Of a DNA stretch of 64,000 nucleotides, positions 51,668-61,215 are shown piece by piece. Source of the DNA: Selenomonadaceae bacterium (GTDB lineage: Bacteria; Bacillota; Negativicutes; Selenomonadales; Selenomonadaceae). The position numbers and the translations under genes were made by a program. Under the pieces are notes generated by a model. It searched no databases. It saw only the letters and a list, made by a program, of their open reading frames with translations, and had not been told where the DNA came from. The stretch is taken from assembly GCA_029338835.1 (NCBI GenBank), contig JAQYBD010000106.1, positions 18,623 through 82,622 on the forward strand, written 5' to 3'. The stretch's first letter is position 1; each line of letters starts with the position of its first letter.

Positions 51668-52654
51668 ATGAATAAGTTTTACAAGCGTTTTCTCATATTG
51701 ATCCTGCTCGTGATCGTGATCTCCGGAACGGTCATCTACACGACGGTCGATATCAATACGCTCAAGAATCTCAACCGGTTCAAGAGCTGGTCGATTGCTC
51801 TTGCTCTGTTTGCGGTATCCCTGGGACTATTCTTTGACGGCAGCCGGCTGATGCATCTGGTCAAGATCTCCGGTGAGAAGATCACGCTTTACCAGGCGGT
51901 GCAAGTGATTTTCGGCAATTACTTCCTGGCACTCCTGACACCGGGAGCCACGGGTGGGGCGGTGGCCCAGCTCATGTTCCTGCGCCATGCGGGCGTGCCG
52001 ACGGGCAAGGCTGCGGTGCTGGTCATCGTGCGGACCATCCTTTCCATTTTCTTCCTGATCCTTTGCATGCCTTTTATCTTCATGCATGATTCTGGCATCG
52101 TGCCGGGCATCTCGAACGATACGCTGATGGCCATCACGATCACGGCCTTTGTTGTCATCGTCATCATGGTGGTGGGAGCAAGGCGCGGCTATCTTGATTA
52201 TCTGGTCATCCGGCTGACGAAGAACATGAAACGGGAACGGCGCATCAAGGTTTTTGCCTTTTACCGTGATACCAAGAGCGCCATTGCCCTGCTGGCGGCA
52301 TCGCCGAAATCCATGCTGCTGGTCTTTGTCGAGTCGGGACTCAACTTGCTCTGCATCTACGCCATCGTGCCATGCCTGCTTTTGGGACTCGGCGTCATGG
52401 ATGCGGACTGGTATACGGTCATGGGACGCATGATCTTCCTGAATATGCTCCTGTATTTCACGCCGACCCCGGGCGGCTCTGGTGTGGCTGAAGGCGGATT
52501 CGTGCTGCTGTTCAGCGACACGGTCCCGGCTGGTACGGTCGGCATTGTGGCTGTCTGCTGGCGCTTGATTGCAGAATACATCCCTTTCCTTGTCGGTCTC
52601 TACTATACGCTGACCGTGTTCGGACGGGATTTCCTCAATCGCCAGTTGCGTTGA
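51668..52654 (+). CDS. Flippase-like membrane protein (UPF0104/LPG synthetase TM family)
   Basis: A 328-residue integral membrane protein with about 8 hydrophobic segments. The family pattern is visible in NYFLALLTPGATGGAVAQLMFLRHAGVP and the late FTPTPGGSGVAEGGF. These resemble the membrane part of MprF and the YbhN group, proposed to handle lipid flipping. The soluble synthase domain of MprF is absent. It starts 29 bases after folE2. Its relation to the neighbours is unclear. Confidence 0.83.
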   Translation: MNKFYKRFLILILLVIVISGTVIYTTVDINTLKNLNRFKSWSIALALFAVSLGLFFDGSRLMHLVKISGEKITLYQAVQVIFGNYFLALLTPGATGGAVAQLMFLRHAGVPTGKAAVLVIVRTILSIFFLILCMPFIFMHDSGIVPGISNDTLMAITITAFVVIVIMVVGARRGYLDYLVIRLTKNMKRERRIKVFAFYRDTKSAIALLAASPKSMLLVFVESGLNLLCIYAIVPCLLLGLGVMDADWYTVMGRMIFLNMLLYFTPTPGGSGVAEGGFVLLFSDTVPAGTVGIVAVCWRLIAEYIPFLVGLYYTLTVFGRDFLNRQLR

Positions 52655-52700
52655 GCATGGCACAGGTGTCCGATCGTTTTGATTTATGAGGAGAAGATAG

Positions 52701-53807
52701 ATGGGCAAGAAAATATTGCGCGGGGGTTATACGACCGGAGCCTGTGCAGCAGCGGGCGTCAAAGCGGCTCTGCTCTATGCGCAGGGCCGGGAGTGGCAAA
52801 CGGTGACATTGCTGGCATTGGATGGCACGCTGCTCACGATTCCCGTGCGTGACGTGCATAAGACAGAGCTGGGGCTGCAGGCGGAGGTCATCAAGGAATC
52901 CGGTGATGATCCGGATATCACGAATGGCGTTTCCGTCTTCACGACGGTCCGGCTGCGCGGGGATACGGCTCCCATGAGCTTTGCGGCAGGAGAAGGGATT
53001 GGCACAGTGACGAAGCCCGGCCTTTCGGTTCCCGTCGGTGAGCCTTCCATCAATCCAGGGCCGCGCAAGCTCATGCGCCGGGCTGCAGAAGATGTCATCG
53101 GCACGAGTGCAGGTCTTGCCGTGACAATTTCTATCCCTGCAGGACGGGAACTGGCAAAAAAAACACTCAACCCTGTGCTGGGCATTGAGGGCGGCATCTC
53201 TGTGATCGGCACGACAGGGGTCCTGCGTCCCATGTCAGAAGAGGGCTTCAAGAATTCCCTGGTGCCGCAGATCGACGTCGCTCTGGCAGCCGGCTATCAC
53301 GATCTCGTTTTTGTGCCGGGCAAGATTGGCGAGCGTCTGGCCCTTTCCTGGGGACTGCCGCGGGAAGCCATTGTCGAGACCAGCAATTTCATCGGTTTCC
53401 TGCTTGAAGCAGCTGCCGATCGTCAGGTTTCCCGCGTGCTGCTCCTCGGGCATATCGGCAAGCTCGTCAAGGTGGCCGCGGGAATTTTTTATACGCATAA
53501 CCGCATTGCTGACGCGCGCCTTGAAACGATAGCGGCATACAGTGCTGCGGCGGGGCTCGGCTGCCAGGAGGTGCAGCGCATTCTCGCGAGCAACACCACG
53601 GAGGATGCCTTGCAGGTCTTGCGCCAGGCCGGGCGTTTGCCGGAAGTCTGCGAGATGCTGGCCGTGCGTGCCGGCCAGCGCGCGGAACGTTATCTGTTCG
53701 GGCGCATGCAGGTCGGCGTGGCCATGATGACCATGACCGGGGAACTTCTCGGCATGAATGAGACAGCAAGGGCAATCGGGAGGGATTACGGATGGACAAA
53801 GCAGTGA
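52701..53807 (+). CDS. cbiD: Cobalt-precorrin-5B C1-methyltransferase
   Basis: CbiD methylates C1 during anaerobic corrin ring contraction. The 368-residue protein begins with the family motif LRGGYTTGACAAAGVKAAL and has DPDITNG, GEPSINPGPRKLM and TSNFIGFLLE. CbiD marks the early-cobalt pathway. It opens a run of twelve cobalamin genes on one strand. A GAGGAGA site precedes ATG. I see no cobalamin riboswitch in front. Confidence 0.95.
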   Translation: MGKKILRGGYTTGACAAAGVKAALLYAQGREWQTVTLLALDGTLLTIPVRDVHKTELGLQAEVIKESGDDPDITNGVSVFTTVRLRGDTAPMSFAAGEGIGTVTKPGLSVPVGEPSINPGPRKLMRRAAEDVIGTSAGLAVTISIPAGRELAKKTLNPVLGIEGGISVIGTTGVLRPMSEEGFKNSLVPQIDVALAAGYHDLVFVPGKIGERLALSWGLPREAIVETSNFIGFLLEAAADRQVSRVLLLGHIGKLVKVAAGIFYTHNRIADARLETIAAYSAAAGLGCQEVQRILASNTTEDALQVLRQAGRLPEVCEMLAVRAGQRAERYLFGRMQVGVAMMTMTGELLGMNETARAIGRDYGWTKQ

Positions 53808-54466
53808 AGGCAGGAGAACATCATATCATCGTGGCGGGCATCGGCCCCGGCAACCCGCAGTATATGGTTCCTGCTGCGCGGGCCGCGATACGGGACGCAG
53901 AGGTACTCGTAGGCGGCCGCCGGGCTCTTGCCCAGTTCGCCAAGCCTGCGGCCAGTGGTCAGCAGACCATGGCTGTCACGCGGGATATTCCCGGCGTCAT
54001 GGCGTTCATCGGTGGGCATCTTCCCCGTCATGATGTCGTGGTCATGGTCTCGGGAGACCCGGGCTATTATTCGCTGCTCGATGCGTTGCGCCGCCATTTC
54101 CCTCCTGATCGCATCCAGGTCATACCGGGAATCAGTGCGATGCAGCTGGCCTTTGCACGTCTGGCGCTGCCCTGGCATGAGGCGACCCTCCTGTCCTTCC
54201 ATGGACGTCGTCCGCAGGATGCACAGCTTGCCTATCGGCCCGGCCGCATCCTGGGACTCCTGACGGATACGCATTATACCTCGCATACCATCCCTGCTAT
54301 CCTGATGGCGGCCGGCTGGCCCTCCGATACTACGCTTTACATTTGTTCCCGGCTTTCTTATGAGGATGAAGCCATTATCGCGACGACACTTGCCAAAGCA
54401 GCTGAGCAGGAAGAAGCTGCAAGTGTCGTACTCATTGCCGTTTCACCGGACAACTCATCAGCATGA
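53792..54466 (+). CDS. cbiE: Cobalt-precorrin-7 C5-methyltransferase
   Basis: A SAM-dependent methylase of the tetrapyrrole family, 224 residues, with IIVAGIGPGNPQYM, the VSGDPGYYS loop and VIPGISAMQLAFARL. It overlaps cbiD by 16 bases and works together with CbiT, whose gene follows. The two are separate here rather than fused as CobL. Confidence 0.93.
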   Translation: MDKAVKAGEHHIIVAGIGPGNPQYMVPAARAAIRDAEVLVGGRRALAQFAKPAASGQQTMAVTRDIPGVMAFIGGHLPRHDVVVMVSGDPGYYSLLDALRRHFPPDRIQVIPGISAMQLAFARLALPWHEATLLSFHGRRPQDAQLAYRPGRILGLLTDTHYTSHTIPAILMAAGWPSDTTLYICSRLSYEDEAIIATTLAKAAEQEEAASVVLIAVSPDNSSA

Positions 54467-54497
54467 CCGTTTGTCCGGTCTGGAAGGAGGAAATTAT

Positions 54498-55082
54498 ATG
54501 GAATTTGGCATGGATGATGCCGCATTCATTCGCGGCAACGTCCCGATGACGAAACAGGAAATCCGTATCCTGACCCTGGTGAAAGCTCATATCCATCCGC
54601 AGGATGTCGTTTACGATATTGGCGCAGGTACGGGCTCCCTTTCTGTTGAAGCAGCCGGACTGGCCCGGGAGGGCAGGGTCTATGCCCTGGAACGCAATGC
54701 GGAGGCCGTTGCGTTGATTGAAGCAAACAAGAAACAATTTGGCCTGGATAATGTCGAGGCGCTGCACCGGGAGGCTCCGGATGGACTGGAGGAGCTTCCT
54801 GCACCGGATGTCGTACTCATCGGTGGCAGCGGCAAGCATCTCAATGCCATCTTGGAGACTGTGACGGAGAAACTCGTGCCGGGCGGACGCGTCGTCCTCA
54901 ACTGCATTACGCTGCAGACCGTCATGACGGCTATTTCTTTCCTGCGCCGCCATGAGGATATTTACACGTACGATGCCATCCAGGTGCAGGTTAGCCGCTT
55001 GCAGCGGGTCGGCCCTTACGATATGGCCAAGGCCATGAATCCAATCTACATCATCACTTGCGTCAAAGGAGGAACAAAATAA
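54498..55082 (+). CDS. cbiT: Cobalt-precorrin-6B C15-methyltransferase (decarboxylating)
   Basis: It methylates C15 and decarboxylates the C12 acetate side chain. The 194-residue Rossmann methyltransferase has MTKQEIRILTL, the SAM loop DIGAGTGSLSVEAA and VLIGGSGKHL. The start is set by GGAGG 7 bases before ATG 54498; the longer reading frame would overlap cbiE deeply. cbiF follows after 1 base. Confidence 0.94.
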   Translation: MEFGMDDAAFIRGNVPMTKQEIRILTLVKAHIHPQDVVYDIGAGTGSLSVEAAGLAREGRVYALERNAEAVALIEANKKQFGLDNVEALHREAPDGLEELPAPDVVLIGGSGKHLNAILETVTEKLVPGGRVVLNCITLQTVMTAISFLRRHEDIYTYDAIQVQVSRLQRVGPYDMAKAMNPIYIITCVKGGTK

Positions 55083-55083
55083 C

Positions 55084-55839
55084 ATGGTTCATATTGTTGG
55101 TGCGGGTCCTGGCGATCCGGAACTCATTACGGTCAAGGGACAGCGTTATCTGAAAGAAGCCGATGTCGTCATTTACGCAGGCTCGCTGGTCAATCCGCAG
55201 CTGCTTTCCTGCTGCCGCCAGGATGCCAAGATCCTCAATTCGGCTCATATGACCCTGCCGGAGGTCGTGGCAGCTATCGAGGAAGCAGAACGGGAAGGCA
55301 AGATGACCGTACGCCTGCATACCGGCGACCCCGCAATCTACGGTGCTATCCAGGAACAGATGGATGCCTTTGACAAGCGCGGCATTGCCTACGATGTCAT
55401 TCCTGGTGTCAGCTCCTTCCTGGCTACGGCTGCGGCACTGAAGCAGGAATACACGCTGCCGGGCATTTCTCAGACGGTCATCATCACGCGCCAGGAAGGC
55501 CGCACGCCGGTGCCGGAACGCGAGAAACTCCGGAGCCTGGCGGCGCATCAAGCCACCATGTGCATCTTCCTTTCCATCACGATGCTCGAGGATGTCGTCA
55601 AGGAACTCATCGCCGGAGGCTATGAGGAGACGACACCGATTGCCATCGTGCAGAAAGCTTCGTGGCCAGAGCAGAAAATCGTGCGGGCCACACTGGCGAC
55701 CATCTGCCAGGCGATTGCGGGGCAGGGCATTGACCGCACGGCGATGATCGTTGTCAGCCGCTGCCTGGGTTCGGATTATGAACTGTCGCGGCTTTATGCC
55801 CCGGAATTCTCGCATATGTTCCGACAGGCCTCGAAATGA
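55084..55839 (+). CDS. cbiF: Cobalt-precorrin-4 C11-methyltransferase
   Basis: A 251-residue tetrapyrrole methylase with VHIVGAGPGDPELITVKG, the LHTGDPAIYGAIQEQ loop, and IPGVSSFLATAAAL. These match the CobM/CbiF branch (the DPAIYGA motif). It starts directly after cbiT and overlaps cbiG by 4 bases. Confidence 0.94.
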   Translation: MVHIVGAGPGDPELITVKGQRYLKEADVVIYAGSLVNPQLLSCCRQDAKILNSAHMTLPEVVAAIEEAEREGKMTVRLHTGDPAIYGAIQEQMDAFDKRGIAYDVIPGVSSFLATAAALKQEYTLPGISQTVIITRQEGRTPVPEREKLRSLAAHQATMCIFLSITMLEDVVKELIAGGYEETTPIAIVQKASWPEQKIVRATLATICQAIAGQGIDRTAMIVVSRCLGSDYELSRLYAPEFSHMFRQASK

Positions 55840-56939
55840 GGACGGCGGTTTTTGCCCTGACCCAGCAGGGCATTCTTTGTGCCGGACGCGTGCGTTCCTG
55901 CCTTGACGAAGGAGCCGAGCTTTTCTTGCCGGAGCGCTTCCTGGCGGTGCCGGAGGTGATGGCTCCGATAGGGGATGCTGCGGCCATCCATCCCTTTTCC
56001 AGGCTGCGCCCTGCAGTGCAAGAGGCGTTTCCCCGCTTTGAGGCACTCGTCTTCGTGATGGCCACGGGCATTGTCGTGCGCATGATTGCGCCGCTTTTGC
56101 GGAGCAAACTGGAAGATCCGGCCGTCGTGGTACTCGATGAACAGGGACGCCATGTCATCAGCCTGCTCTCCGGGCATGTGGGCGGTGCCAACAGCTTGGC
56201 GCAGCAGCTTGCAGGGGCGCTGGGCGCAGACCCCGTCATCACGACAGCCACCGATGTGGAGGGGCTCATGGCCCCCGATGCCTGGGCCGCGGAGCTTGGG
56301 CTCATGCCCTGGCCTAAATCGCATATCCAGGCCGTCAACACGGCTTTGCTGGTAAAACGGCTGCCGGTTTATCAGCTGTCTTCCCGTCTCATTACGCGGG
56401 ATTTCTACGCGCAGTGGCTCACGGCACATCGTTTGTCCTGGCAATCGGCAATGCCAGCAGTTGCGGGCAGCGATCAGCCGCTTGTCATCCTCGCGCCGCC
56501 TGCTGATCTGCCGTCTGCCGCTGACGTGCCGCCTGGCACGCTTTATCTGGTGGAGCGTCCGCTTTTTGCCGGCGTGGGCTGCAAGCGGGGCATGAGTGCC
56601 GCGCATATCCTGGCTGCACTGCAGGAGGCCTGCCAGCGCATCGGCATGCCGGTGGCGCGTATCGCGGCATTGGGCAGTACGATCGTCAAGGCACAGGAAG
56701 CCGGCCTTTTGCAGGCAGCAGAAGAACTGGCACGCCCCCTTCACTTCTTTTCGCAGGCGGAGCTGGAATCTGCCATTGCTGCTTATGGTTTGCAGGAATC
56801 GCCTTTTGTCAAGAAGACAATCGGCGTGGGCAATGTCTGTGAAGCCGCAGCCGTCTGCTGCAGCACGGGACGCGTGCGCTTCGCCCTACTCAAGACGCGC
56901 TTTGCAGGCGTGACTGTTGCTCTTGCCTGGGGGCTGTGA
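55836..56939 (+). CDS. cbiG: Cobalt-precorrin-5A hydrolase
   Basis: It opens the delta-lactone ring and releases acetaldehyde. The 367-residue protein has the N-terminal part with FVMATGIVVRMIAPLL and LLSGHVGGANSLAQQLA, the middle domain, and the C-terminal CbiG domain with GVGCKRGMSAAHIL and KKTIGVGNVCEAAA. It is specific to the anaerobic route. A 93-base gap follows. Confidence 0.93.
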   Translation: MRTAVFALTQQGILCAGRVRSCLDEGAELFLPERFLAVPEVMAPIGDAAAIHPFSRLRPAVQEAFPRFEALVFVMATGIVVRMIAPLLRSKLEDPAVVVLDEQGRHVISLLSGHVGGANSLAQQLAGALGADPVITTATDVEGLMAPDAWAAELGLMPWPKSHIQAVNTALLVKRLPVYQLSSRLITRDFYAQWLTAHRLSWQSAMPAVAGSDQPLVILAPPADLPSAADVPPGTLYLVERPLFAGVGCKRGMSAAHILAALQEACQRIGMPVARIAALGSTIVKAQEAGLLQAAEELARPLHFFSQAELESAIAAYGLQESPFVKKTIGVGNVCEAAAVCCSTGRVRFALLKTRFAGVTVALAWGL

Positions 56940-56973
56940 ATCGCAGGCACTAGGGGATGTTCCCTGTTTATGG

Positions 56974-56979
56974 TATAAT
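56974..56979 (+). promoter_or_regulatory. Possible internal -10 before cbiH
   Basis: TATAAT lies in the 93-base gap between cbiG and cbiH, 53 bases before the cbiH start. No convincing -35 is present, so an internal promoter is only possible. Confidence 0.35.
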
Positions 56980-57032
56980 GAGGAAGAGTTTTGCTTTTCG
57001 GCAGGACAGTTTGAGTTTTTAGGAGGATTTTC

Positions 57033-57788
57033 ATGGGCAAGATCACAGTAATCGGCATCGGGCCGGGCAGTCTGGAAGATATGACGCCACGGGCGCGCAA
57101 GGCCATTGAAGCTGCAGGAGTCGTGGCTGGTTATAACACGTATATCCGCCTCATCGAAAGCATGCTGGCAGATAAAAAAGTCATCGGCACGGCGATGATG
57201 CAGGAAATCGACCGTTGCCGCATGGCTGTGGACGAGGCGGCCAAAGGTGCGGATACGGTCGTCGTTTCGAGCGGGGATGCCGGTGTCTACGGCATGGCCG
57301 GCCTGGTACTTGAACTCCTGCTCAAGCGGGACAAGGCGGATCGTCCGGAATTCGGCGGCATCATAGCCGGCGTTTCAGCTGTCAATGCTGCCGCTTCGGT
57401 ACTCGGCGCACCGCTCATGCACGATTTTGCCGTCATCAGCCTCTCAGATCTCCTGACGCCCTGGGAGCTTATCTGCAAGCGTGCGGAGATGGCTGCTGCC
57501 GGCGATTTTGTCGTGGCTCTCTACAACCCGAAAAGCCGCAAGCGCGTGCAGAATATCGAAGAGATCCGTGAAATCATGCTGCGCCACAAGCGTCCGGATA
57601 CGCCGGTCGGCATTGTCACGGCAGCCAGCCGCACAGGAGAGAAGAAAATCCTCTCGACACTGGAGGATTTCACCAAAGAGGAAATCAACATGTTCTCCCT
57701 GGTCATCATCGGCAATTCCAAGACATATGTGAAGGAAGGCTACATGATTACGCCGCGCGGCTATGAGAACAAGGAGCAGGGCTTATGA
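57033..57788 (+). CDS. cbiH: Cobalt-precorrin-3B C17-methyltransferase
   Basis: It carries out ring contraction and C17 methylation. The 251-residue tetrapyrrole methylase begins ITVIGIGPGSLEDMTPRA and has VAGYNTYI, VSSGDAGVYGMAGL, HDFAVISLSDLLTPWE and FVVALYNPKSRKR, the specific marks of CobJ/CbiH. AGGAGG 8 bases upstream. It overlaps cbiJ by 4 bases. Confidence 0.95.
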   Translation: MGKITVIGIGPGSLEDMTPRARKAIEAAGVVAGYNTYIRLIESMLADKKVIGTAMMQEIDRCRMAVDEAAKGADTVVVSSGDAGVYGMAGLVLELLLKRDKADRPEFGGIIAGVSAVNAAASVLGAPLMHDFAVISLSDLLTPWELICKRAEMAAAGDFVVALYNPKSRKRVQNIEEIREIMLRHKRPDTPVGIVTAASRTGEKKILSTLEDFTKEEINMFSLVIIGNSKTYVKEGYMITPRGYENKEQGL

Positions 57789-58552
57789 TCTTCGTGGCAG
57801 CGGGAACACAGGATGGCCGCGAGCTTACGGCTCTGCTCCTGCAGAAAGGCTATGCGGTAACGGCTTCTGTCGTCAGCCATTATGGTGAGCAGCTGCTGGC
57901 AGAGTCCGGCAGCGGCAGGCTGGTCATCAACGAAGAACCCCTGGATGAAGAAGGACTCTCCGCCTATATGAAAGATCACGACATCCGCCTCTTCGTCGAT
58001 GCCAGTCATCCGTATGCCGTGCATGTCTCGGAGAATGCCATGTCGGCTTGCCATAAGCTTGGCATTCCCTATATCCGCTACGAACGCTCTCTGACTGAGC
58101 TTTCCTATGAGAATATCGTGGTGGTACACAGCTATGAGGAAGCGGCGAAAGAAGCGGCAGCGCGCGGCCGTACCATCTTCCTGACGACGGGCAGCCGGAA
58201 CCTGCAGCGCTTCACGACGGCGGATCCCCTGCAATCGTGTACTATCATCGCGCGGGTCCTGCCCACGGCAGAAGTGCTGGCTCTCTGTGAACATCTGGGA
58301 CTTACGCCCCGGCAGATCGTGGCCTTGCAGGGGCCGTTTTCCACGGAACTCAACCGGGAGCTTTTCAAGAAATATCACGCGGATGTCATCATCACGAAAA
58401 ACAGCGGGACTATCGGCGGTACGGATACGAAACTCGCGGCGGCTGCCGCGCTGGACTTGCCAGTCATCGTCATCGACCGGCCGGTCCTGCAATACGATCA
58501 CCTGGCGCACACCTATGACGATGTGTTGTTATTTGTGGAGGAATACTTCTGA
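57785..58552 (+). CDS. cbiJ: Cobalt-precorrin-6A reductase
   Basis: An NADPH- or NADH-dependent reductase of the corrin ring, 255 residues. Family features are IFVAAGTQDGRELTALL at the N-terminus, VDASHPYAVHVSENA, and the late ITKNSGTIGGTDTKLAAA. It is tightly coupled to cbiH in front and to cbiC behind (TGATG). Confidence 0.93.
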   Translation: MIFVAAGTQDGRELTALLLQKGYAVTASVVSHYGEQLLAESGSGRLVINEEPLDEEGLSAYMKDHDIRLFVDASHPYAVHVSENAMSACHKLGIPYIRYERSLTELSYENIVVVHSYEEAAKEAAARGRTIFLTTGSRNLQRFTTADPLQSCTIIARVLPTAEVLALCEHLGLTPRQIVALQGPFSTELNRELFKKYHADVIITKNSGTIGGTDTKLAAAAALDLPVIVIDRPVLQYDHLAHTYDDVLLFVEEYF

Positions 58553-59187
58553 TGGAATTTATCAAGAAACCCATGGCTATCGAGAATCGCAGCATGGAGA
58601 TCATTGCGCCGCATCTTGCGGGGCTGAACCTTTCACCGGAGGCCGTCAAGGTCTATTCGCGTATCATCCATGCGGCCGGTGATGTGGAATACGCTCCCAT
58701 CATCCGCATGTCGGAGGATGCCATTGCAGCTGGCATGAAAGCACTGGCGGGAGGCTGTGATATCTATACGGATGTGGAGATGGTGCGCACAGGCATCAAC
58801 AAGCGCAAGCTTGCTTCTTTTGGCGGCGAAGCGCACTGCCTGATTGCAGACCCTGAGATCGCGGCGACGGCCAAAGAGCTTGGCATTACCCGTTCTATGG
58901 CTGCCATGCGTTCCTTCGGGCATGCGCTCGATGGCAATATCGTCGCCATCGGCAATGCACCGACAGCACTCTTTGAAGTCCTGCGCCTTGCTGAAGAAGA
59001 AGGGGTGCGCCCTGCCTGCATCGTCGGCATCCCCGTGGGATTTGTCGGCGCGGCCGATTCCAAGGCGGCCCTGGCAAAGAACGGGCGGGTTCCCTACATC
59101 ACCGTGGAAGGCACGAAAGGCGGGAGCCCGATTGCAGCGGCAGCCGTCAATGCGATGATGTATCTCATCGACAACAGCCGGGACTGA
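58552..59187 (+). CDS. cbiC: Cobalt-precorrin-8X methylmutase
   Basis: It moves the C11 methyl group to C12, giving cobyrinate. The 211-residue protein has the catalytic His in RIIHAAGDVEYA, DVEMVRTGI, NAPTALFEVLRL and the glycine-rich PVGFVGAADSK. All expected residues are present. cbiA follows after 53 bases. Confidence 0.95.
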   Translation: MEFIKKPMAIENRSMEIIAPHLAGLNLSPEAVKVYSRIIHAAGDVEYAPIIRMSEDAIAAGMKALAGGCDIYTDVEMVRTGINKRKLASFGGEAHCLIADPEIAATAKELGITRSMAAMRSFGHALDGNIVAIGNAPTALFEVLRLAEEEGVRPACIVGIPVGFVGAADSKAALAKNGRVPYITVEGTKGGSPIAAAAVNAMMYLIDNSRD

Positions 59188-59240
59188 GGAAAGAGTCCCG
59201 CAGATTTTCCCAGATTGGTTCTTATAAGAGGAGGATTTTC

Positions 59241-60614
59241 ATGGAGTATTCTCTTCCCAGATTGGTCATCGCGGCCGCTCAGTCCGGTTCGGGCAAGACG
59301 ACGGTCGCGACAGGGCTTCTGTCGGCTCTGCGTCAGCGCGGCATAGTCGTGCAGTCCTTCAAAGTGGGACCGGATTACATCGATCCTGGATACCATCGCC
59401 TGGCAAGCGGCCGGGCCGCGCATAATCTCGACACCTGGCTCGTGCCGAAGGAACGCGTGCCGGCCTTGTTTGCGCAGGAATCGGCAGGTGCGGATATTGC
59501 GGTTGTCGAAGGTGTCATGGGCCTTTATGATGGTGGCCGCGAAGGTGTGAGTTCGACGGCGGAGATCGCGAAGCTGCTCAAGGCCCCGGTCATCCTTGTC
59601 ATCGATGCCAAGTCGATGGGGGCTTCGGCTGCTGCACTGGCCATGGGCTTCCGCGATTACGACCCGGAGGTGCAACTGGCAGGAGTCATCCTCAACCGGC
59701 TGGGTTCCAAGACACATGAAGCCATGATCCGTCAGGCCATGAAGGAAATCGACATGCCGGTCCTGGGCGCGCTTTACCGCAACGAAGAACTGCACATGCC
59801 CGAGCGTCATCTGGGGCTTTTGCCCGCGGAGGAGAATACGGACCGGGAAATCGTCGAAGCGCTTGGCAACGCGGTAGCAGGTTCTCTGGATCTGGAAGCC
59901 ATCCTGCATCTGGCCTGCCTGACACCTGAACTCTTGACCTGTGAGCAGCCGGCAGAGCTGCGTGGTGCCTCTGAGACCGTCTGCCGCATCGGCATTGCCA
60001 GGGATGAAGCCTTTTCCTTTTATTACCCGGCCAGCCTCAAGGAGCTGGAGTCCCTTGGTGCGGAACTCGTGCCTTTCAGCCCGCTCCATGACAAGGCACT
60101 GCCGGACGTCGATGGACTCTTCATCGGCGGCGGCTTCCCGGAGATGTTTGCCGAGAAGCTGTCGGGCAATGAAGCCATGCGCAACGCCATCCGCGCAGCT
60201 GCAGAAAAGGGCATGCCAATCTATGCAGAATGCGGCGGATACATGTACTTGATGCAGGAACTCCAGGATTTTGACGGCCGTATTTATCCGATGTGCGGCG
60301 TTTTCGCCGGCAAGGCAGCCATGACCAGGAAACTCCAGATGGTCGGTTATGTCGATGCCGTCCTGCAGCAGGCAACAATACTCGGCCCTGCCGGGACGAG
60401 CATTCATGGCCACGAGTTCCATTTCTCGCAGGAAGAAGGGGACGGCAGCGAGGACGGCAGGCCGTTCGTGTTCACGAAGATGCGCAATGGCAGCCGCTAT
60501 CCGGCGGGGCAATGCCATAAGCAGGCCCTGGGCAGCTATCTTCATCTGCATTTCGCCGGCTGCCCGGAAGCAGCTGAGTATTTTGTGGAGGCGTGCCGGC
60601 AATGGGAAAGATGA
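59241..60614 (+). CDS. cbiA: Cobyrinate a,c-diamide synthase
   Basis: It amidates the a and c side chains with glutamine and ATP. The 457-residue protein has the N-terminal P-loop AQSGSGKTTVATGLL, VGPDYIDPGYH and EGVMGLYDGG, and a C-terminal class I glutamine amidotransferase with the nucleophile in YAECGGYMYL and the late His in SYLHLHFAG. AGGAGG 9 bases upstream. It overlaps cobU by 13 bases. Confidence 0.95.
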   Translation: MEYSLPRLVIAAAQSGSGKTTVATGLLSALRQRGIVVQSFKVGPDYIDPGYHRLASGRAAHNLDTWLVPKERVPALFAQESAGADIAVVEGVMGLYDGGREGVSSTAEIAKLLKAPVILVIDAKSMGASAAALAMGFRDYDPEVQLAGVILNRLGSKTHEAMIRQAMKEIDMPVLGALYRNEELHMPERHLGLLPAEENTDREIVEALGNAVAGSLDLEAILHLACLTPELLTCEQPAELRGASETVCRIGIARDEAFSFYYPASLKELESLGAELVPFSPLHDKALPDVDGLFIGGGFPEMFAEKLSGNEAMRNAIRAAAEKGMPIYAECGGYMYLMQELQDFDGRIYPMCGVFAGKAAMTRKLQMVGYVDAVLQQATILGPAGTSIHGHEFHFSQEEGDGSEDGRPFVFTKMRNGSRYPAGQCHKQALGSYLHLHFAGCPEAAEYFVEACRQWER

Positions 60615-61144
60615 TCCTGGTGACGGGCGGCGCCCGGAGCGGCAAATCCTCGTTTGCAGAAAATCTGATAGCCAAGGCCGGGACACGCATTGCCTATATT
60701 GCGACGGCGCAGATCTTTGACGAGGAGATGCGTTATCGCGTCGAGCTGCACCGGCGGCGCCGCCCAGACTCCTGGCAGACGTATGAGGCGCCGTTTGGGG
60801 CGGAGAAAGCCCTGCAGGAGGCCGGCTGCGCCCACGATGCCATCCTGTTTGACTGTGTGACCATCTACCTCAGCAATCTCCTGTGTGAACCGGGAGAGCG
60901 TACCGAGGCGGAGGAATACGAGCGGGTGCAGCAGGCCATGGCTCGCCTCATTGCCGCAGTCCGGCAGCTGCCTCCCGGTGTCACCGTTGTTTTTGTCACG
61001 AATGAGGTTGGGGCCGGCATCGTACCGGAAAATGCCCTGGCACGACGCTATCGTGACCTGGCAGGACTGGCCAATCAGCAGCTGGCGCGGGCGGCAGACG
61101 AGGTCCATGCCGTGATCTGTGGCTTGCCGCTGCAACTGAAATGA
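60602..61144 (+). CDS. cobU: Adenosylcobinamide kinase / guanylyltransferase
   Basis: A bifunctional enzyme that phosphorylates and then guanylylates adenosylcobinamide. The 180-residue protein has the P-loop VTGGARSGKSSFAE, IATAQIFDEEMRYRVELHRRRRP (with the guanylylated His), and FVTNEVGAGIVPEN. ATG 60602 is chosen for its 10-base distance from GGAGG; GTG 60593 is too close. It is inserted between cbiA and cobQ. Confidence 0.94.
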   Translation: MGKMILVTGGARSGKSSFAENLIAKAGTRIAYIATAQIFDEEMRYRVELHRRRRPDSWQTYEAPFGAEKALQEAGCAHDAILFDCVTIYLSNLLCEPGERTEAEEYERVQQAMARLIAAVRQLPPGVTVVFVTNEVGAGIVPENALARRYRDLAGLANQQLARAADEVHAVICGLPLQLK

Positions 61145-61215
61145 TCCAATTCGTAAAATAATCCAATCATCCATAGGAACAGAACAATCCGTTCGGAATC
61201 AAAGGGGGACTTTTT

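Noticed and set aside
52655..52700. Cobalamin riboswitch before cbiD
   Set aside because: The gap is only 46 bases and has none of the conserved B12-box sequence.
59094..60686. A 530-codon minus-strand frame across cbiC, cbiA and cobU
   Set aside because: Antisense to three well-defined cobalamin genes. No protein family signal was seen.
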